A stretch of 64,000 nt of DNA from CAZPHU01 sp964419255 (GCA_964419255.1 CAYQOU010000006.1:1-64000), one strand, 5' to 3'; shown: positions 9,167-18,690, counted from the first letter of the stretch. Numbers and translations: made by a program. Notes: generated by a model from the letters alone, not told the origin.

Positions 9167-12100
9167 TTACAACATAGTATACCCGCCATCGACGGGCAGG
9201 TATGTTCCTGTCATGAATTGAGAAAGATCACTTGCAAGAAAGAGTATGGCACCGGCGATATCACGCGGAAGTCCATTGCGCTGCAACGGGCAATTGGTAG
9301 CTGCAGTTTCTTTGATTTTGTTTGACATCGCCGCGGTCGCATCTGTTAAAGTTAATCCGGGAGCAACAGTATTAATACGAACCCCATCCGGCCCCAGCTC
9401 AATAGCCAATGATCGTACGAATGCGTCAAGTGCCGATTTCGCAGCACTATGTGCGGCATACCCGGGATGAGGATGTTTAGACATAGTGCTGGAGACGGCA
9501 ATTATGCTGCCACTTTTCCGTTCGGCCATTTCAGGAATAACCTCTTGGGAAAGCAGAAAGAGCGATTTAATTTCGTTTGTCAGTTTACGCTCGAATTCAA
9601 TCCAGTTGCTCTCCTTAAACGGCTTGATTTCAAAACCGATTGCAGCGTTAGAGACGACTACGTCGATTTTTCCATAATGACCGCGCACCTTTTCAATGAG
9701 GGACTTTACCTCCTTCGGGTCAGTCGTATCCCCTTGAAATATTTCGGCCTCTCCGCCATCCTCCTGAATGATCTCCTTTACCATCATTGCACGTTCTTCA
9801 CTCTTCAGATAGTTAACAGCCACCGACGCACCCTGACTTGCAAGAAGGCGTACCGTGGCCCTGCCGATACCACGGCTTCCACCGGTCACGAGCACAACTT
9901 TATTTTCGAGAAGTCCGGGTGCCCGCACCTGACTGATGTTGAACCCGCTTGTCCGGGTCTTTTCAATGAATGTATCGCCATCGTCGTCTGGGGATTTATA
10001 CGCATCATCCAGGCTTTCCGCAATTTCATTGAGATGAGGATATTTGAAAATATGCGAAAGACCAATTTCTACTCCCAGGTGTTCCTTGATTCTTGCAATT
10101 AGACGAGTCGCTGACAGAGAATGGCCTCCCAGTTCAAAGAAATGAGCCCGCTTTCCGATACTGTCTTCTGCAATTTCTAGCACTTCCGACCACAACTCGG
10201 CAAGCGTCCGCTCCATTTTGGTTGTGGGAGCCTCATAGATATCACTCTGCTGAAGGATGCCGGAGGAAATTGTTAGTGCTTTACGATTAAGCTTCCCATT
10301 TGGTAATTTTGGCATCTCATCCAGGGTGATAAAAGCGGTGGGAACCATATAGGAAGGCAGTCTTTGATCGAGGAATGCCCGTAATTGACTGATATCAATA
10401 TTGTTATCCGGCTTTGGGATATAGAATGCAAGCAGCTGCCCCTTTTCTCCAACCACCGCCCGTAAGCCCATTCCCTCAAATTCACCCATCACCTTTTCCA
10501 CATGGCGCACATCAACGCGAAATCCTCTAACCTTTACCTGGAAATCCCACCGCCCCATAAATTCCAGATTTCCGTCAGGAAGATAACGTACAACATCTCC
10601 AGTATTATAAATGATACCGCCATGTTCCTTACTGAATGGGTTTTGCTTGAACCGTTCCTTTGTGATATCGTCCAGATTATGATACCCCAGAGCCATGCCA
10701 GCTGACGCCACATGTGCTTCACCGGGTACTCCTTCCGGAACAGGTCGTCCCTGGCGATCAAGCACATATATTTTTGTGTTCTGGATCGGTCTACCTACGG
10801 GCACAAAGCCCTGCGCGTCATCGAAATCGGTGGCATCGTAGTAGGCGATATCGTTAAGCTCGGTACATCCATAGTTGTTAAGCAATCGAGCCTGGGGAAT
10901 GACAGATCGAAACAGTAATACGATTTCGGCGGTAAGTGGCTCCCCGGCAGTAAAACAGTAACGCAGGGAAGGAAGTGTAATGCCGGTCTTTTTCATATAC
11001 GCAAGGACAGATTGCATATGTGAAGGGACCAGATTTACCCGGCTCGCATTACATTTACGAAGTGCGTCAACAAACAGGGACGGATCTTTAACCGTCTCAG
11101 TGTCAATAAAAATCAGCGGGCAGCCATTAAGCAATCCGGCAAAAATTTCTTTCACCGAAACGGCAAAAGCAATGGTAGTCTTCTGTACGATCATTTCATC
11201 GTCAGCAAAAGGCCACCTGGTTTCCATATTACTCAGCCAATTTATAAGCTGCCTGTGCGGTATTCTCGCGCCCTTTGGTATACCGGTCGAACCGGATGTG
11301 TACATCAGATATGCCAGATCATCCGGCCTTATTGATACAGTGGTCGGTGCAGGAATCTCATCATGAAAAAGCGGTAGCTTCTCCTCAACAACACAGCACG
11401 TATCCTTCGTCAGGCCAAATTGCTTTTTCTGCTTTTCTGTACATATGGTCAGTCTCGGATCGGCATCCCGGGTAATCAGACGTAAATACTTTTCCGGATA
11501 GGATGGATCAAGGGGAACGTAGGCCGCCCCGGCTTTCCATATCGCGAGAATAGCCGCCAGTGCGGAGGCATTTCGTTCCATGCAAACAGCAACGATCTCA
11601 CCCGGTTTCACGCCACGCTGAAGCAGTGTCGCCGCATATGCGTTTGCAGCCGCGGCTACATCCCTAAAGCGCCATTGTCCAAAAGAATCCAGGCAGGCAA
11701 TGGCATCGGGCGTTTTAGCCACCTGTTCATCCCAACGGGTAACAAAATCAGGAAGATTTTCAATCGACCGATTCGTCTGATTGAATTCTACAAACAAACG
11801 CCGGCGATCCGCTTCGGTAAACATTGTCAATTCAGACAGCTTTCTCTTGCCATTTTCCATCATCTCGCGCAGCAGTTGTTCATGATGTTTCAAGATATTT
11901 TTCAGAGTAGATGCATTATATAAATCCGAAGCATACATCACCTCGACTTGCAGGTCATTTCTGTTTCCGGTGTATGACAACTCGATTTCACATCGTGCGA
12001 TAGCATTCTTACCCGTTGCCGTTCGGTATCCTTCATAGCCGGGGTATGAGCCAAACTTGACACCTCCGGGAAGAGAATGCTCAAGATGGGTTCGGGGAAA

Positions 12101-13183
12101 GTTCTGGTGACGGATAACCAGTGGTACAAGCGAACTCGTTGCATCACCGCGCTCAACCGCCGAAGAATAGACGATGCGCTCGAAAGGTACGGTCTGATGA
12201 TCAAAACCGCCAAGAGCAACCGAGCGCACTGCACCCATAAAATCATCGACAGTCACATCTTCGTCAACAAAAATTCGCAATGGAAGTATGTTGACAAAAA
12301 AACCGATCATTCTTTCAACCTCCGGAAGAATCCTGCCGGAGGTTGTCGTTCCGATGCAAAGATCTTCCTTACCGGTATAACGTTTGACAGTCAATGCAAA
12401 TCCGGCAAGAAGACACATAAACATCGTACACCCATGGGATTGGGCAAACCTTTCCAGTGATTCTGAAAACTCCTTGGGATAAGAATACTCCAACCTCTCA
12501 CTGATACTGCCGCTGTTTGGGGTCCGCAGAAAATCGGTAGGTAATTCCAGTGATGCTTCATATCCCTCAAGGTGTTTGTGCCAATAGGCCAAATCTTTTG
12601 AATGATCAAGTTGTCTCTGCCAGTGAACAAAATCTGTATATTGAACGGGTAGTGACTCCAGCTGATGATGCCGCCCGGCCGAAAAAGCTTCATAGAGATG
12701 CAGTAACTCAGAGAAAAGGATATTCTCTACAGACCATCCATCTGCGGCGATATGATGCACATTTAGAAGCAACAGGTGACGTTTCGGATTGATTCTGAGA
12801 AGCACACCCCTGATGATTGGCCCTTTCTCAAGATCAAATACATGGCGTGCGTTTTCTTCGATGTAACCTTGAATGTCGCTTTCATCAATGTCGATAAGAG
12901 GTAGTGAAAAGTCGCTCCTTTCTGTGATTATCTGCACCATTTCCCCATGAGCATTTGTCGTAAAACATGCCCTCAACGTTTCATGCCGATTCAGTATTTC
13001 TGTAAGACTCCTGTTTAAAGCAGAAACATCCAGGCTTCCTTCAAGAACAAACACCACGGGAATATCATAGCTGAGGTCCTGGGGATTTTTACGTTTAAGC
13101 AACCACATCCTCTCCTGAAACCATGAGAGTGGATGTTCTTTGGCCTCCCGTTTAACCGGTACTATAGTCGTTCTTTGAGTCAT
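9167..13183 (-). CDS. Single-module NRPS fused to a short-chain dehydrogenase (C-A-PCP-SDR), predicted PABA-type adenylation domain
   Basis: A 1338-residue protein. Domains in order: condensation (~10-450, active motif HHIAADGWS), adenylation (~470-960, YTSGSTGIPKGA, TGDVVRYLPDG, GRWDFQVKVRGFR, LPNGKLNRKAL), carrier protein (~985-1055, FFELGGHSLSATR, the Ser takes phosphopantetheine) and an SDR (~1085-1338, VTGGSRGIG). The A-domain has FAVSVKE where alpha-amino-acid domains have FDxSVxE. My pocket reading is A-V-K-N-F-A-N-D-I-K; as I remember it, albicidin PABA domains read AVKYVANDAK, matching at seven of ten. In the SDR the catalytic Tyr position is His (AAHSAAK). No thioesterase follows. 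GGAGG ten bases before the ATG at 13183 decides the start. The neighbours pabA and pabBC would make its substrate. Domains are certain; substrate is an inference. Confidence 0.9.
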   Translation of the reverse strand: MTQRTTIVPVKREAKEHPLSWFQERMWLLKRKNPQDLSYDIPVVFVLEGSLDVSALNRSLTEILNRHETLRACFTTNAHGEMVQIITERSDFSLPLIDIDESDIQGYIEENARHVFDLEKGPIIRGVLLRINPKRHLLLLNVHHIAADGWSVENILFSELLHLYEAFSAGRHHQLESLPVQYTDFVHWQRQLDHSKDLAYWHKHLEGYEASLELPTDFLRTPNSGSISERLEYSYPKEFSESLERFAQSHGCTMFMCLLAGFALTVKRYTGKEDLCIGTTTSGRILPEVERMIGFFVNILPLRIFVDEDVTVDDFMGAVRSVALGGFDHQTVPFERIVYSSAVERGDATSSLVPLVIRHQNFPRTHLEHSLPGGVKFGSYPGYEGYRTATGKNAIARCEIELSYTGNRNDLQVEVMYASDLYNASTLKNILKHHEQLLREMMENGKRKLSELTMFTEADRRRLFVEFNQTNRSIENLPDFVTRWDEQVAKTPDAIACLDSFGQWRFRDVAAAANAYAATLLQRGVKPGEIVAVCMERNASALAAILAIWKAGAAYVPLDPSYPEKYLRLITRDADPRLTICTEKQKKQFGLTKDTCCVVEEKLPLFHDEIPAPTTVSIRPDDLAYLMYTSGSTGIPKGARIPHRQLINWLSNMETRWPFADDEMIVQKTTIAFAVSVKEIFAGLLNGCPLIFIDTETVKDPSLFVDALRKCNASRVNLVPSHMQSVLAYMKKTGITLPSLRYCFTAGEPLTAEIVLLFRSVIPQARLLNNYGCTELNDIAYYDATDFDDAQGFVPVGRPIQNTKIYVLDRQGRPVPEGVPGEAHVASAGMALGYHNLDDITKERFKQNPFSKEHGGIIYNTGDVVRYLPDGNLEFMGRWDFQVKVRGFRVDVRHVEKVMGEFEGMGLRAVVGEKGQLLAFYIPKPDNNIDISQLRAFLDQRLPSYMVPTAFITLDEMPKLPNGKLNRKALTISSGILQQSDIYEAPTTKMERTLAELWSEVLEIAEDSIGKRAHFFELGGHSLSATRLIARIKEHLGVEIGLSHIFKYPHLNEIAESLDDAYKSPDDDGDTFIEKTRTSGFNISQVRAPGLLENKVVLVTGGSRGIGRATVRLLASQGASVAVNYLKSEERAMMVKEIIQEDGGEAEIFQGDTTDPKEVKSLIEKVRGHYGKIDVVVSNAAIGFEIKPFKESNWIEFERKLTNEIKSLFLLSQEVIPEMAERKSGSIIAVSSTMSKHPHPGYAAHSAAKSALDAFVRSLAIELGPDGVRINTVAPGLTLTDATAAMSNKIKETAATNCPLQRNGLPRDIAGAILFLASDLSQFMTGTYLPVDGGYTML

Positions 13184-13224
13184 TGTACATTTGCCTCCGA
13201 AAAGCAAATCGTGTTGCTTTCTCC

Positions 13225-13250
13225 ATTAAATATCTGAATTAAATATCTGA
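13225..13250. repeat. Two perfect tandem copies of a 13-bp unit upstream of the NRPS
   Basis: ATTAAATATCTGA occurs at 13225-13237 and again at 13238-13250 without a gap, 40-70 bp upstream of the NRPS start codon. The position, between the start codon and a TATAAT-like sequence near 13268-13273 on the minus strand, would suit a regulator binding site in the leader or just downstream of the promoter. It could also be chance in AT-rich DNA. Confidence 0.5.
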
Positions 13251-13759
13251 TGCTGATTAACGAAATTATATAATAAGTGCTTAATTTCAGTGATGTTATC
13301 CTAAACAAATCATTCTTTATTATGAGCACGATACATGATCTTCGTCGATATATCATTCTACCAGTATCGCACAAGTTACCAAAATCAAGGTGCTGTATTC
13401 AATCACTCTTAAGAATCTGTAACCTTTTTGTTCCAAAGGTAGTCCAGAGCTGTGATGATAAATCGTTCAATTATACATGCGGATACTGCAGTTATTTATA
13501 CTCACTCACAATTGGCCACGATCCGTTTCGGCTATGTAAAATACCTATTTAACTCCATGAAAAAGCAATATATATCCTGCCTGTTTGTGAGGGACATTGG
13601 ATGAGAATGAGATATTACGAAATTCACTCGCAAAAGAGCATACATCTCCTCTGATAAGCTTATCTATCAGTTAGACTTATCATTCTATGTCTTCTCGATT
13701 AGCAAAAAGTAAATACTGCGCACAATTAGGCGGTGTTTGGATACCCGGGATCTTCCCGA
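13251..13759. other. AT-rich intergenic region upstream of the NRPS operon
   Basis: About 500 bp without a convincing gene; small open frames on both strands lack ribosome binding sites and family resemblance. It presumably holds the NRPS operon promoter. A TATAAT-like hexamer on the minus strand at 13268-13273 is a candidate -10 box, without a good -35 at the expected spacing. The 3' end of the hybrid kinase gene lies at its right edge. Confidence 0.45.
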
Positions 13760-15361
13760 TCAATGATTCCTCTCCCCCTCTCCCATTATTTTCACCAGTA
13801 CTTCTTTTATCTGATCGAAGCCAAAGGGCTTTTGCAGAAAGCCTTTGGCGCCATTCTCGATTGCATGTTGTACGTTTTCAGTCAGCGTGTAGCCCGAAAC
13901 CATGATAGCATTGATTTGCGGGTCGATTTCCTTGAGTTTAAAAAAAGTTCTCCCACCATCCATACCCGGCATAACCATGTCAATAAATACCGCCCGTATA
14001 TCTCTGTGTTTATCTCGAAACACAGATACTGCCTCTTCTCCACTGTCCGCAACCATGACGCTATAACCCAGAGAGCTGATCATATCCTTTATGGTCTGCG
14101 ATACATCCCTGTCATCGTCTACTATCAGAATTTGCTCTTCTCGAACACTATTCAGAAATACATTCTTCTTTTTATCACCAGCTGAAACCTTATTGGTGAT
14201 CGGCAGATACAGGTTGAAGGTAGTCCCTTTTCCTAATGTACTATCCACGGTAATCGCCCCACCATGACTCTTGGCAATTCCATATACGGCGGCCAACCCC
14301 ATACCGGTGCCCTTATTTTCCTTTTTTGTGGTGAAAAACGGTTCAAAAATATGGTCCAACACATCTTTCTCGATTCCGGTTCCGGTATCCTTTACCGAAA
14401 CTACTACATAATTGCCAGTCTGAAAGGTAAAGCTCAGATCCCTGCCGAAATTCTGATCAAGGTGTTGGTTGAATGTTTCGATGGTTAGAATGCCACCATC
14501 GGGCATTGCATCTCGGGCGTTAAGTGCAAGATTCAGAATTGCATTCTGCAGATGTGAAGCACCGCCCCAGACATAGGGAGAAGCCGCTTCAGTCAACGAT
14601 TGAATAGTAATATTCTTTTGCATGCTTCTGTTAAGCAGGTTTATCGTTTCGACGACTATACTGTTGATATCAACCACCTGCTGATCATACATCCCCTGCC
14701 TGGAGAAAGCCAGAAGCTGTTTCGTTAAATCGGCGGATCTTTTACCCGAGTTATAAATCTGATTGAGTACCCTCTTAGCCTCCGAGCTCATTTCATGTCT
14801 GTTCAGAAGAAACTCACAATATCCCTGAATGATTGTCAGATGGTTATTGAAATCGTGAGCAACACCACCGGCAAGCTGCCCGACCGCTTCCATTTTTTCT
14901 ATCTGATGCAGCCGGGCATTGGCTTTCTCAAGCTCCTGGGTCCTTTTTGAAACCATATCCTCAAGGTTATTCTTATATTCCTCCAATCTCCTCTCAGCCT
15001 TTAGTCGCTCGGTGTTCTCTTTTTGAAGTTTACGAATAAGGGAACTTATGGTACCGATCACTATTGCAAACAGTATATGCATAATATTGCCCAACACCGA
15101 TTCCATACTGAGAATATCATACGTCTGTATGTTTATCGTCTCTATAATCGTTGCGGTCAGAAATCTACTGATGGCATGCATGATAAGTCCGGGAATGATT
15201 CCCCACCACCAGGCGATAAAGAAAATCGGTATCAACCCCAGATTAGCCGCCATCGTGCTTTCTGCGGCAGCAAAAGACACCCAGAACGCCAGGGAATACA
15301 GAACCGACAGAATGACTATGGTTAATGTACAACTCCTGAGAGGTGGTTTAATGATACTCAT
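13760..15361 (-). CDS. Membrane hybrid histidine kinase (HisKA-HATPase-REC), copy 1 of a tandem pair
   Basis: 533 residues. About four hydrophobic segments in the first ~115 residues include the motif IPIFFIAWWWGIIPGLIMH, then a coiled coil (~115-160) leads to a HisKA domain with the phospho-acceptor His in GGVAHDFNNHL, an HATPase domain (NAILNLALNARDAMPDGG, DTGTGI, GTGMGLAAVYGI) and a C-terminal receiver with the phospho-acceptor Asp in VFIDMVMPGMDGG. The kinase core belongs to the group whose H-box reads HDFNN. GGGAGAAG upstream supports the ATG at 15361. The next gene is a close paralog with the same layout. The signal sensed is unknown and no output regulator is adjacent. Confidence 0.9.
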   Translation of the reverse strand: MSIIKPPLRSCTLTIVILSVLYSLAFWVSFAAAESTMAANLGLIPIFFIAWWWGIIPGLIMHAISRFLTATIIETINIQTYDILSMESVLGNIMHILFAIVIGTISSLIRKLQKENTERLKAERRLEEYKNNLEDMVSKRTQELEKANARLHQIEKMEAVGQLAGGVAHDFNNHLTIIQGYCEFLLNRHEMSSEAKRVLNQIYNSGKRSADLTKQLLAFSRQGMYDQQVVDINSIVVETINLLNRSMQKNITIQSLTEAASPYVWGGASHLQNAILNLALNARDAMPDGGILTIETFNQHLDQNFGRDLSFTFQTGNYVVVSVKDTGTGIEKDVLDHIFEPFFTTKKENKGTGMGLAAVYGIAKSHGGAITVDSTLGKGTTFNLYLPITNKVSAGDKKKNVFLNSVREEQILIVDDDRDVSQTIKDMISSLGYSVMVADSGEEAVSVFRDKHRDIRAVFIDMVMPGMDGGRTFFKLKEIDPQINAIMVSGYTLTENVQHAIENGAKGFLQKPFGFDQIKEVLVKIMGEGERNH

Positions 15362-15469
15362 AGGATGTCACTTCTCCCGATAGTAAAAGACAATATTTGG
15401 TAAAAAAAAGATAAGACATTACTGGCACCAGGGATGAAATCAAAAATAAATCACTACCTAACCCCAAAA

Positions 15470-17053
15470 TCATGAAGAAATAGACACCAGCGTCTTTTTC
15501 AACTGCTCATAACTGAAAGGCTTTTGCAAAAATACTGCGGCCCCATTATCCAGTGCATGTTGAACATTTTTAGTCACCGAAAACCCGGATATTATCACCG
15601 CCCTTATATCCGGGTTTATTTCCTTAAGCTTTGTGAATGTCTGCCCTCCATCCATACCGGGCATGAGCATATCTATGAAAACATATGTTATGTCTTTGTG
15701 TTTGCCGCGATACAATGAAACCGCTTCCTCACCGCTGCCCGCAACCAGGACCCGATAGCCAAGCCCCTTAAGCATTTGCCTGATTGTCTGAGAGACCTGC
15801 TGGTCATCATCCACAATTAGCACCTGCTCATCATAAGTTGTGCCCAATGTCAGGTTTTCCTTTTCATATTTTTCAGCCCGTTTTTGCGTTACGGGAAGAT
15901 ACAGGAGAAAAGAGGTTCCCTCACCGATTTTTGAGTCAACGGTGATGGCTCCCCCGTGACTCTTTGCAATCCCGTATACCGCTGCCAATCCCATCCCCGT
16001 GCCCTGCTGCTCTTTTTTAGTCGTGAAAAACGGCTCGAAAATATGGTCAATCACCCCTTCTTCGATTCCCGTTCCGCTATCCACAACAGAAACAACAACA
16101 TAGTCGCCAGGCTGAAATGAAAACCCATGAACCTGACCAAGCGATTCGTCGAGGGATTTATTCTCTGTCTTTATGGTCAACACTCCCCCGTTCGGCATAG
16201 CATCGCGCGCATTGAGAGCCAGATTCAGTACTGCGTTCTGAAGTTGTGCGGAACCTCCCCATACCCAGGGATACGTCGCCTCAGATAACGGTATGAGCGT
16301 AATGTTCTTATGTATACTTCGCGAAAGAAGATTTGCCGTTTCATTGACGACTTCATTCATATCGACAACCTGCATTTCGTACATTCCCCGACGGGAAAAT
16401 GCCAGCAGCTGTCTGGTAAGATCGGCCGATCTTCTCCCCGAGTGATTGATCTGCTTAAGCACCCTTCTCAATTCCGGATCCAGTTCTGTTCGCCCAAGAA
16501 GAAACTCGCAATAGCCCTGAATAATAGTCAGATTGTTGTTGAAATCATGAGCGATACCACCCGCCAGCTGTCCAATAGCTTCCATCTTTTCAATCTGATG
16601 TAGCCTCCTGTTTGCACTATCAAGCTCCCGGGTTCTGAGTGCGACGAGTTCCTCGAGATTGGCCTTGTACTCCTTAAGCATATCCTCGGCCTTTCTCCTT
16701 TCCTCCACTTCCCGCTGAAGTCTGCGAATGAGAGCGCTAAACGAGCCAACCACCACCGCAGACATGATATACATGCCCGTCCCCAGAACGCTTTGTAAGC
16801 TTAGGATTCCATGAGTTTCAACATCTGCGAAGGAAATCATTATCGATGTCCATACAGTATTCACGCATTGCATTATGATTCCCGGAATGATCCCCCACCA
16901 CCAGGAAACGAAGAATACCGGGATGAGGCTGAAGGCTGTCACGATAGTATCTTCAACCAAATTAAAACAGGTGTAGAATATGGCCGCATAAAGAAAGGAA
17001 AAAATGAGGATAGAAAATGCAGGGCTTTTAAATGGAGGCTGAATTCTTATCAT
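15470..17053 (-). CDS. Membrane hybrid histidine kinase (HisKA-HATPase-REC), copy 2 of a tandem pair
   Basis: 527 residues from the ATG at 17053, chosen because the sequence (MIRIQPPFKSPAF) then aligns with the start of the downstream paralog; the frame is open to an upstream ATG at 17179. Same architecture as its neighbour: membrane part with FVSWWWGIIPGIIMQ, coiled coil, HisKA (GGIAHDFNNNL), HATPase (NAVLNLALNARDAMPNGG, DSGTGIEE) and receiver (FIDMLMPGMDGGQ). The kinase and receiver parts are very similar to copy 1 while the membrane part and the linker before the receiver differ more. The separating gap is 108 bp. The pair most likely arose by tandem duplication and divergence of the sensing part. 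Confidence 0.88.
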   Translation of the reverse strand: MIRIQPPFKSPAFSILIFSFLYAAIFYTCFNLVEDTIVTAFSLIPVFFVSWWWGIIPGIIMQCVNTVWTSIMISFADVETHGILSLQSVLGTGMYIMSAVVVGSFSALIRRLQREVEERRKAEDMLKEYKANLEELVALRTRELDSANRRLHQIEKMEAIGQLAGGIAHDFNNNLTIIQGYCEFLLGRTELDPELRRVLKQINHSGRRSADLTRQLLAFSRRGMYEMQVVDMNEVVNETANLLSRSIHKNITLIPLSEATYPWVWGGSAQLQNAVLNLALNARDAMPNGGVLTIKTENKSLDESLGQVHGFSFQPGDYVVVSVVDSGTGIEEGVIDHIFEPFFTTKKEQQGTGMGLAAVYGIAKSHGGAITVDSKIGEGTSFLLYLPVTQKRAEKYEKENLTLGTTYDEQVLIVDDDQQVSQTIRQMLKGLGYRVLVAGSGEEAVSLYRGKHKDITYVFIDMLMPGMDGGQTFTKLKEINPDIRAVIISGFSVTKNVQHALDNGAAVFLQKPFSYEQLKKTLVSISS

Positions 17054-17179
17054 CGCGAAATTTTTCGTCTTGGATATGCTGGTTCCCAAATGATGGTCAA
17101 TAATATACTTATTGAGAGAATAGAATGCACAGATGCCCCCCCAAAAAAGACTCAAAAGCTTGAAACAATAAACATACAC

Positions 17180-17539
17180 TCAACTGCGCGATTTTCTATC
17201 GGCGATTCGCTCAACTCCTGAAAACTTGAGAGCTTCAGCGATCTTGAAATTTCTTGGACGGCTATTCCGCACGACTGCCCCATTGCCTCAAATGCTTCTG
17301 TACTCCCGGGATTGCGCGATTCAGCCCCCCAACGCAATGTTTATGGCAGGGTAAAGTTATATTTTTTTGGCAGCAGAATGTGAGGCTATGAAGGCCAAAC
17401 AGGCACCACATGGAGCAGTTTTGGAAACAAAACAGCCGTAACATTATAAGCAGAGTTTGCTGAATTGCCGCGGGTGAAAAGAAACCGCATCCTGTTACTC
17501 CGCGAGAATCATTGTTCCATGGCCTGTTGTAGAAAATGC
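17180..17539. other. Intergenic region upstream of the second kinase, with a dispersed repeat
   Basis: No supported gene. It contains the 17267-17325 repeat copy listed separately and should carry the promoter for the kinase gene on the minus strand and the 3' end of the transporter gene. Confidence 0.45.
17267..17325. repeat. Dispersed intergenic repeat, copy A
   Basis: GGGATTGCGCGATTCAGC at 17308-17325, preceded 40 bp earlier by CCGCACGACTGC. Near-identical blocks recur at 31607-31627 and 43118-43138, always intergenic and in the same orientation, each preceded by a GCACGA block 27-40 bp upstream. Confidence 0.5.
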
Positions 17540-18430
17540 TTACCCAATGTAAAAGATCACTATTGCCGCGGTCATGAGAACAGCCGCAAAAATCCTCCTA
17601 ATGAAGATGTTTTTGTCTGTTTTCTGCTCGAGCGATACATGACCCATATGCGCTACGGCGGCTCCGATAATGATCGACAGAATGCCGCGGGTAGACTGGA
17701 CGATGTTTCCATAAACCACTCCGATTGTGGCGAAGCATGAGAACAGAAAAAACATCCCGCAAAACCAGCTGATTGCGTAGGGAGTTGCTCCTTTCCAGTG
17801 CTCCGGCCGGTGTTTTCGGCCAATGAGGGCGAACGGAACGGCCACGATACCGCAGAGAAGGTATAGAGCAGCCACCGAGAAGGCGGATGCGTGAGCAATA
17901 GAAAGATAGGACAGGCTGTCGATCAGCTGCTTGATATTTATATCTGAAAGCGAGTAACAGATAACCGACACGGCAACACCGGCAATTGATTTGAGAGGCA
18001 GTTTACCGCCGATTCGGTTCAGGAGTGCAGCAGCAGCTGAACTGAGGATAACCGCGCTCCACTGCACCGGAGAGAGCTGTTTGCCAAGAAGCGGAATACT
18101 CAATGCTGCCAGAAAGAATACTTTCATGCCCAGAAGTGGTGCTATACGGGATGCCTCAACGGTGCTGAGAGTCAGAAAAAGCGAGGTTTGGGCGATCAAG
18201 TAAAATATTGCTGCTCCGGCCACCAGCCGGAAAACGGTTGCGGGGTTTGCGATTTGATCCGGCCACAGCAAAACGAGTGCGGTGGCCGAAAGAAAACCCA
18301 TGATCAGGTGAGCCAGAACCATAAGATGGTAGCTCCCCTCCTTGTGTTGTGTCACAAAGGCACGGGAAAAGACATAAGAAACAGACTGGCCCAGTGCAGC
18401 CCCCAGTCCCAGAAAGATGCCAACAATCAT
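17540..18430 (-). CDS. EamA/DMT-superfamily transporter
   Basis: 296 residues with about ten transmembrane helices in two homologous halves (~1-135 and ~145-296), the layout of the drug/metabolite transporter superfamily. Helix boundaries show the usual small-residue packing (LGLGAALGQSVSYVFSR at the start, LGMKVFFLAALSIPLLGKQLSP before the mid-point, the latter typical of the EamA repeat end). The substrate cannot be inferred; members export amino acids, nucleosides or other metabolites. It stands alone, with about 260 bp to the divergent beta-barrel gene. Confidence 0.8.
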   Translation of the reverse strand: MIVGIFLGLGAALGQSVSYVFSRAFVTQHKEGSYHLMVLAHLIMGFLSATALVLLWPDQIANPATVFRLVAGAAIFYLIAQTSLFLTLSTVEASRIAPLLGMKVFFLAALSIPLLGKQLSPVQWSAVILSSAAAALLNRIGGKLPLKSIAGVAVSVICYSLSDINIKQLIDSLSYLSIAHASAFSVAALYLLCGIVAVPFALIGRKHRPEHWKGATPYAISWFCGMFFLFSCFATIGVVYGNIVQSTRGILSIIIGAAVAHMGHVSLEQKTDKNIFIRRIFAAVLMTAAIVIFYIG

Positions 18431-18690
18431 TGATTATCCTTTTCCAGCTATTGCGTTCAGAATCTTGCTGTAAAACAGGTGAATCACAAACGATTCGGTT
18501 TTCCCCTGCATTTGATTGACAGAAAATTCATTTACTCACATTTCCACTTTTTTTCAGTGGTGTGAAAATAGCATATGACCAGTCCAGCTTTGTTAAGCCG
18601 AGATACTGAAAAAAAAATCGGCAATTAGATTCCCTCTGCACTGTTCCGGACGTATTTTACCGATAATATAAACCAGACACCGGAGGATAC

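Noticed and set aside
13277..13552. 91-codon frame upstream of the NRPS operon
   Set aside because: AT-rich with no ribosome binding site and low-complexity composition; no family resemblance.
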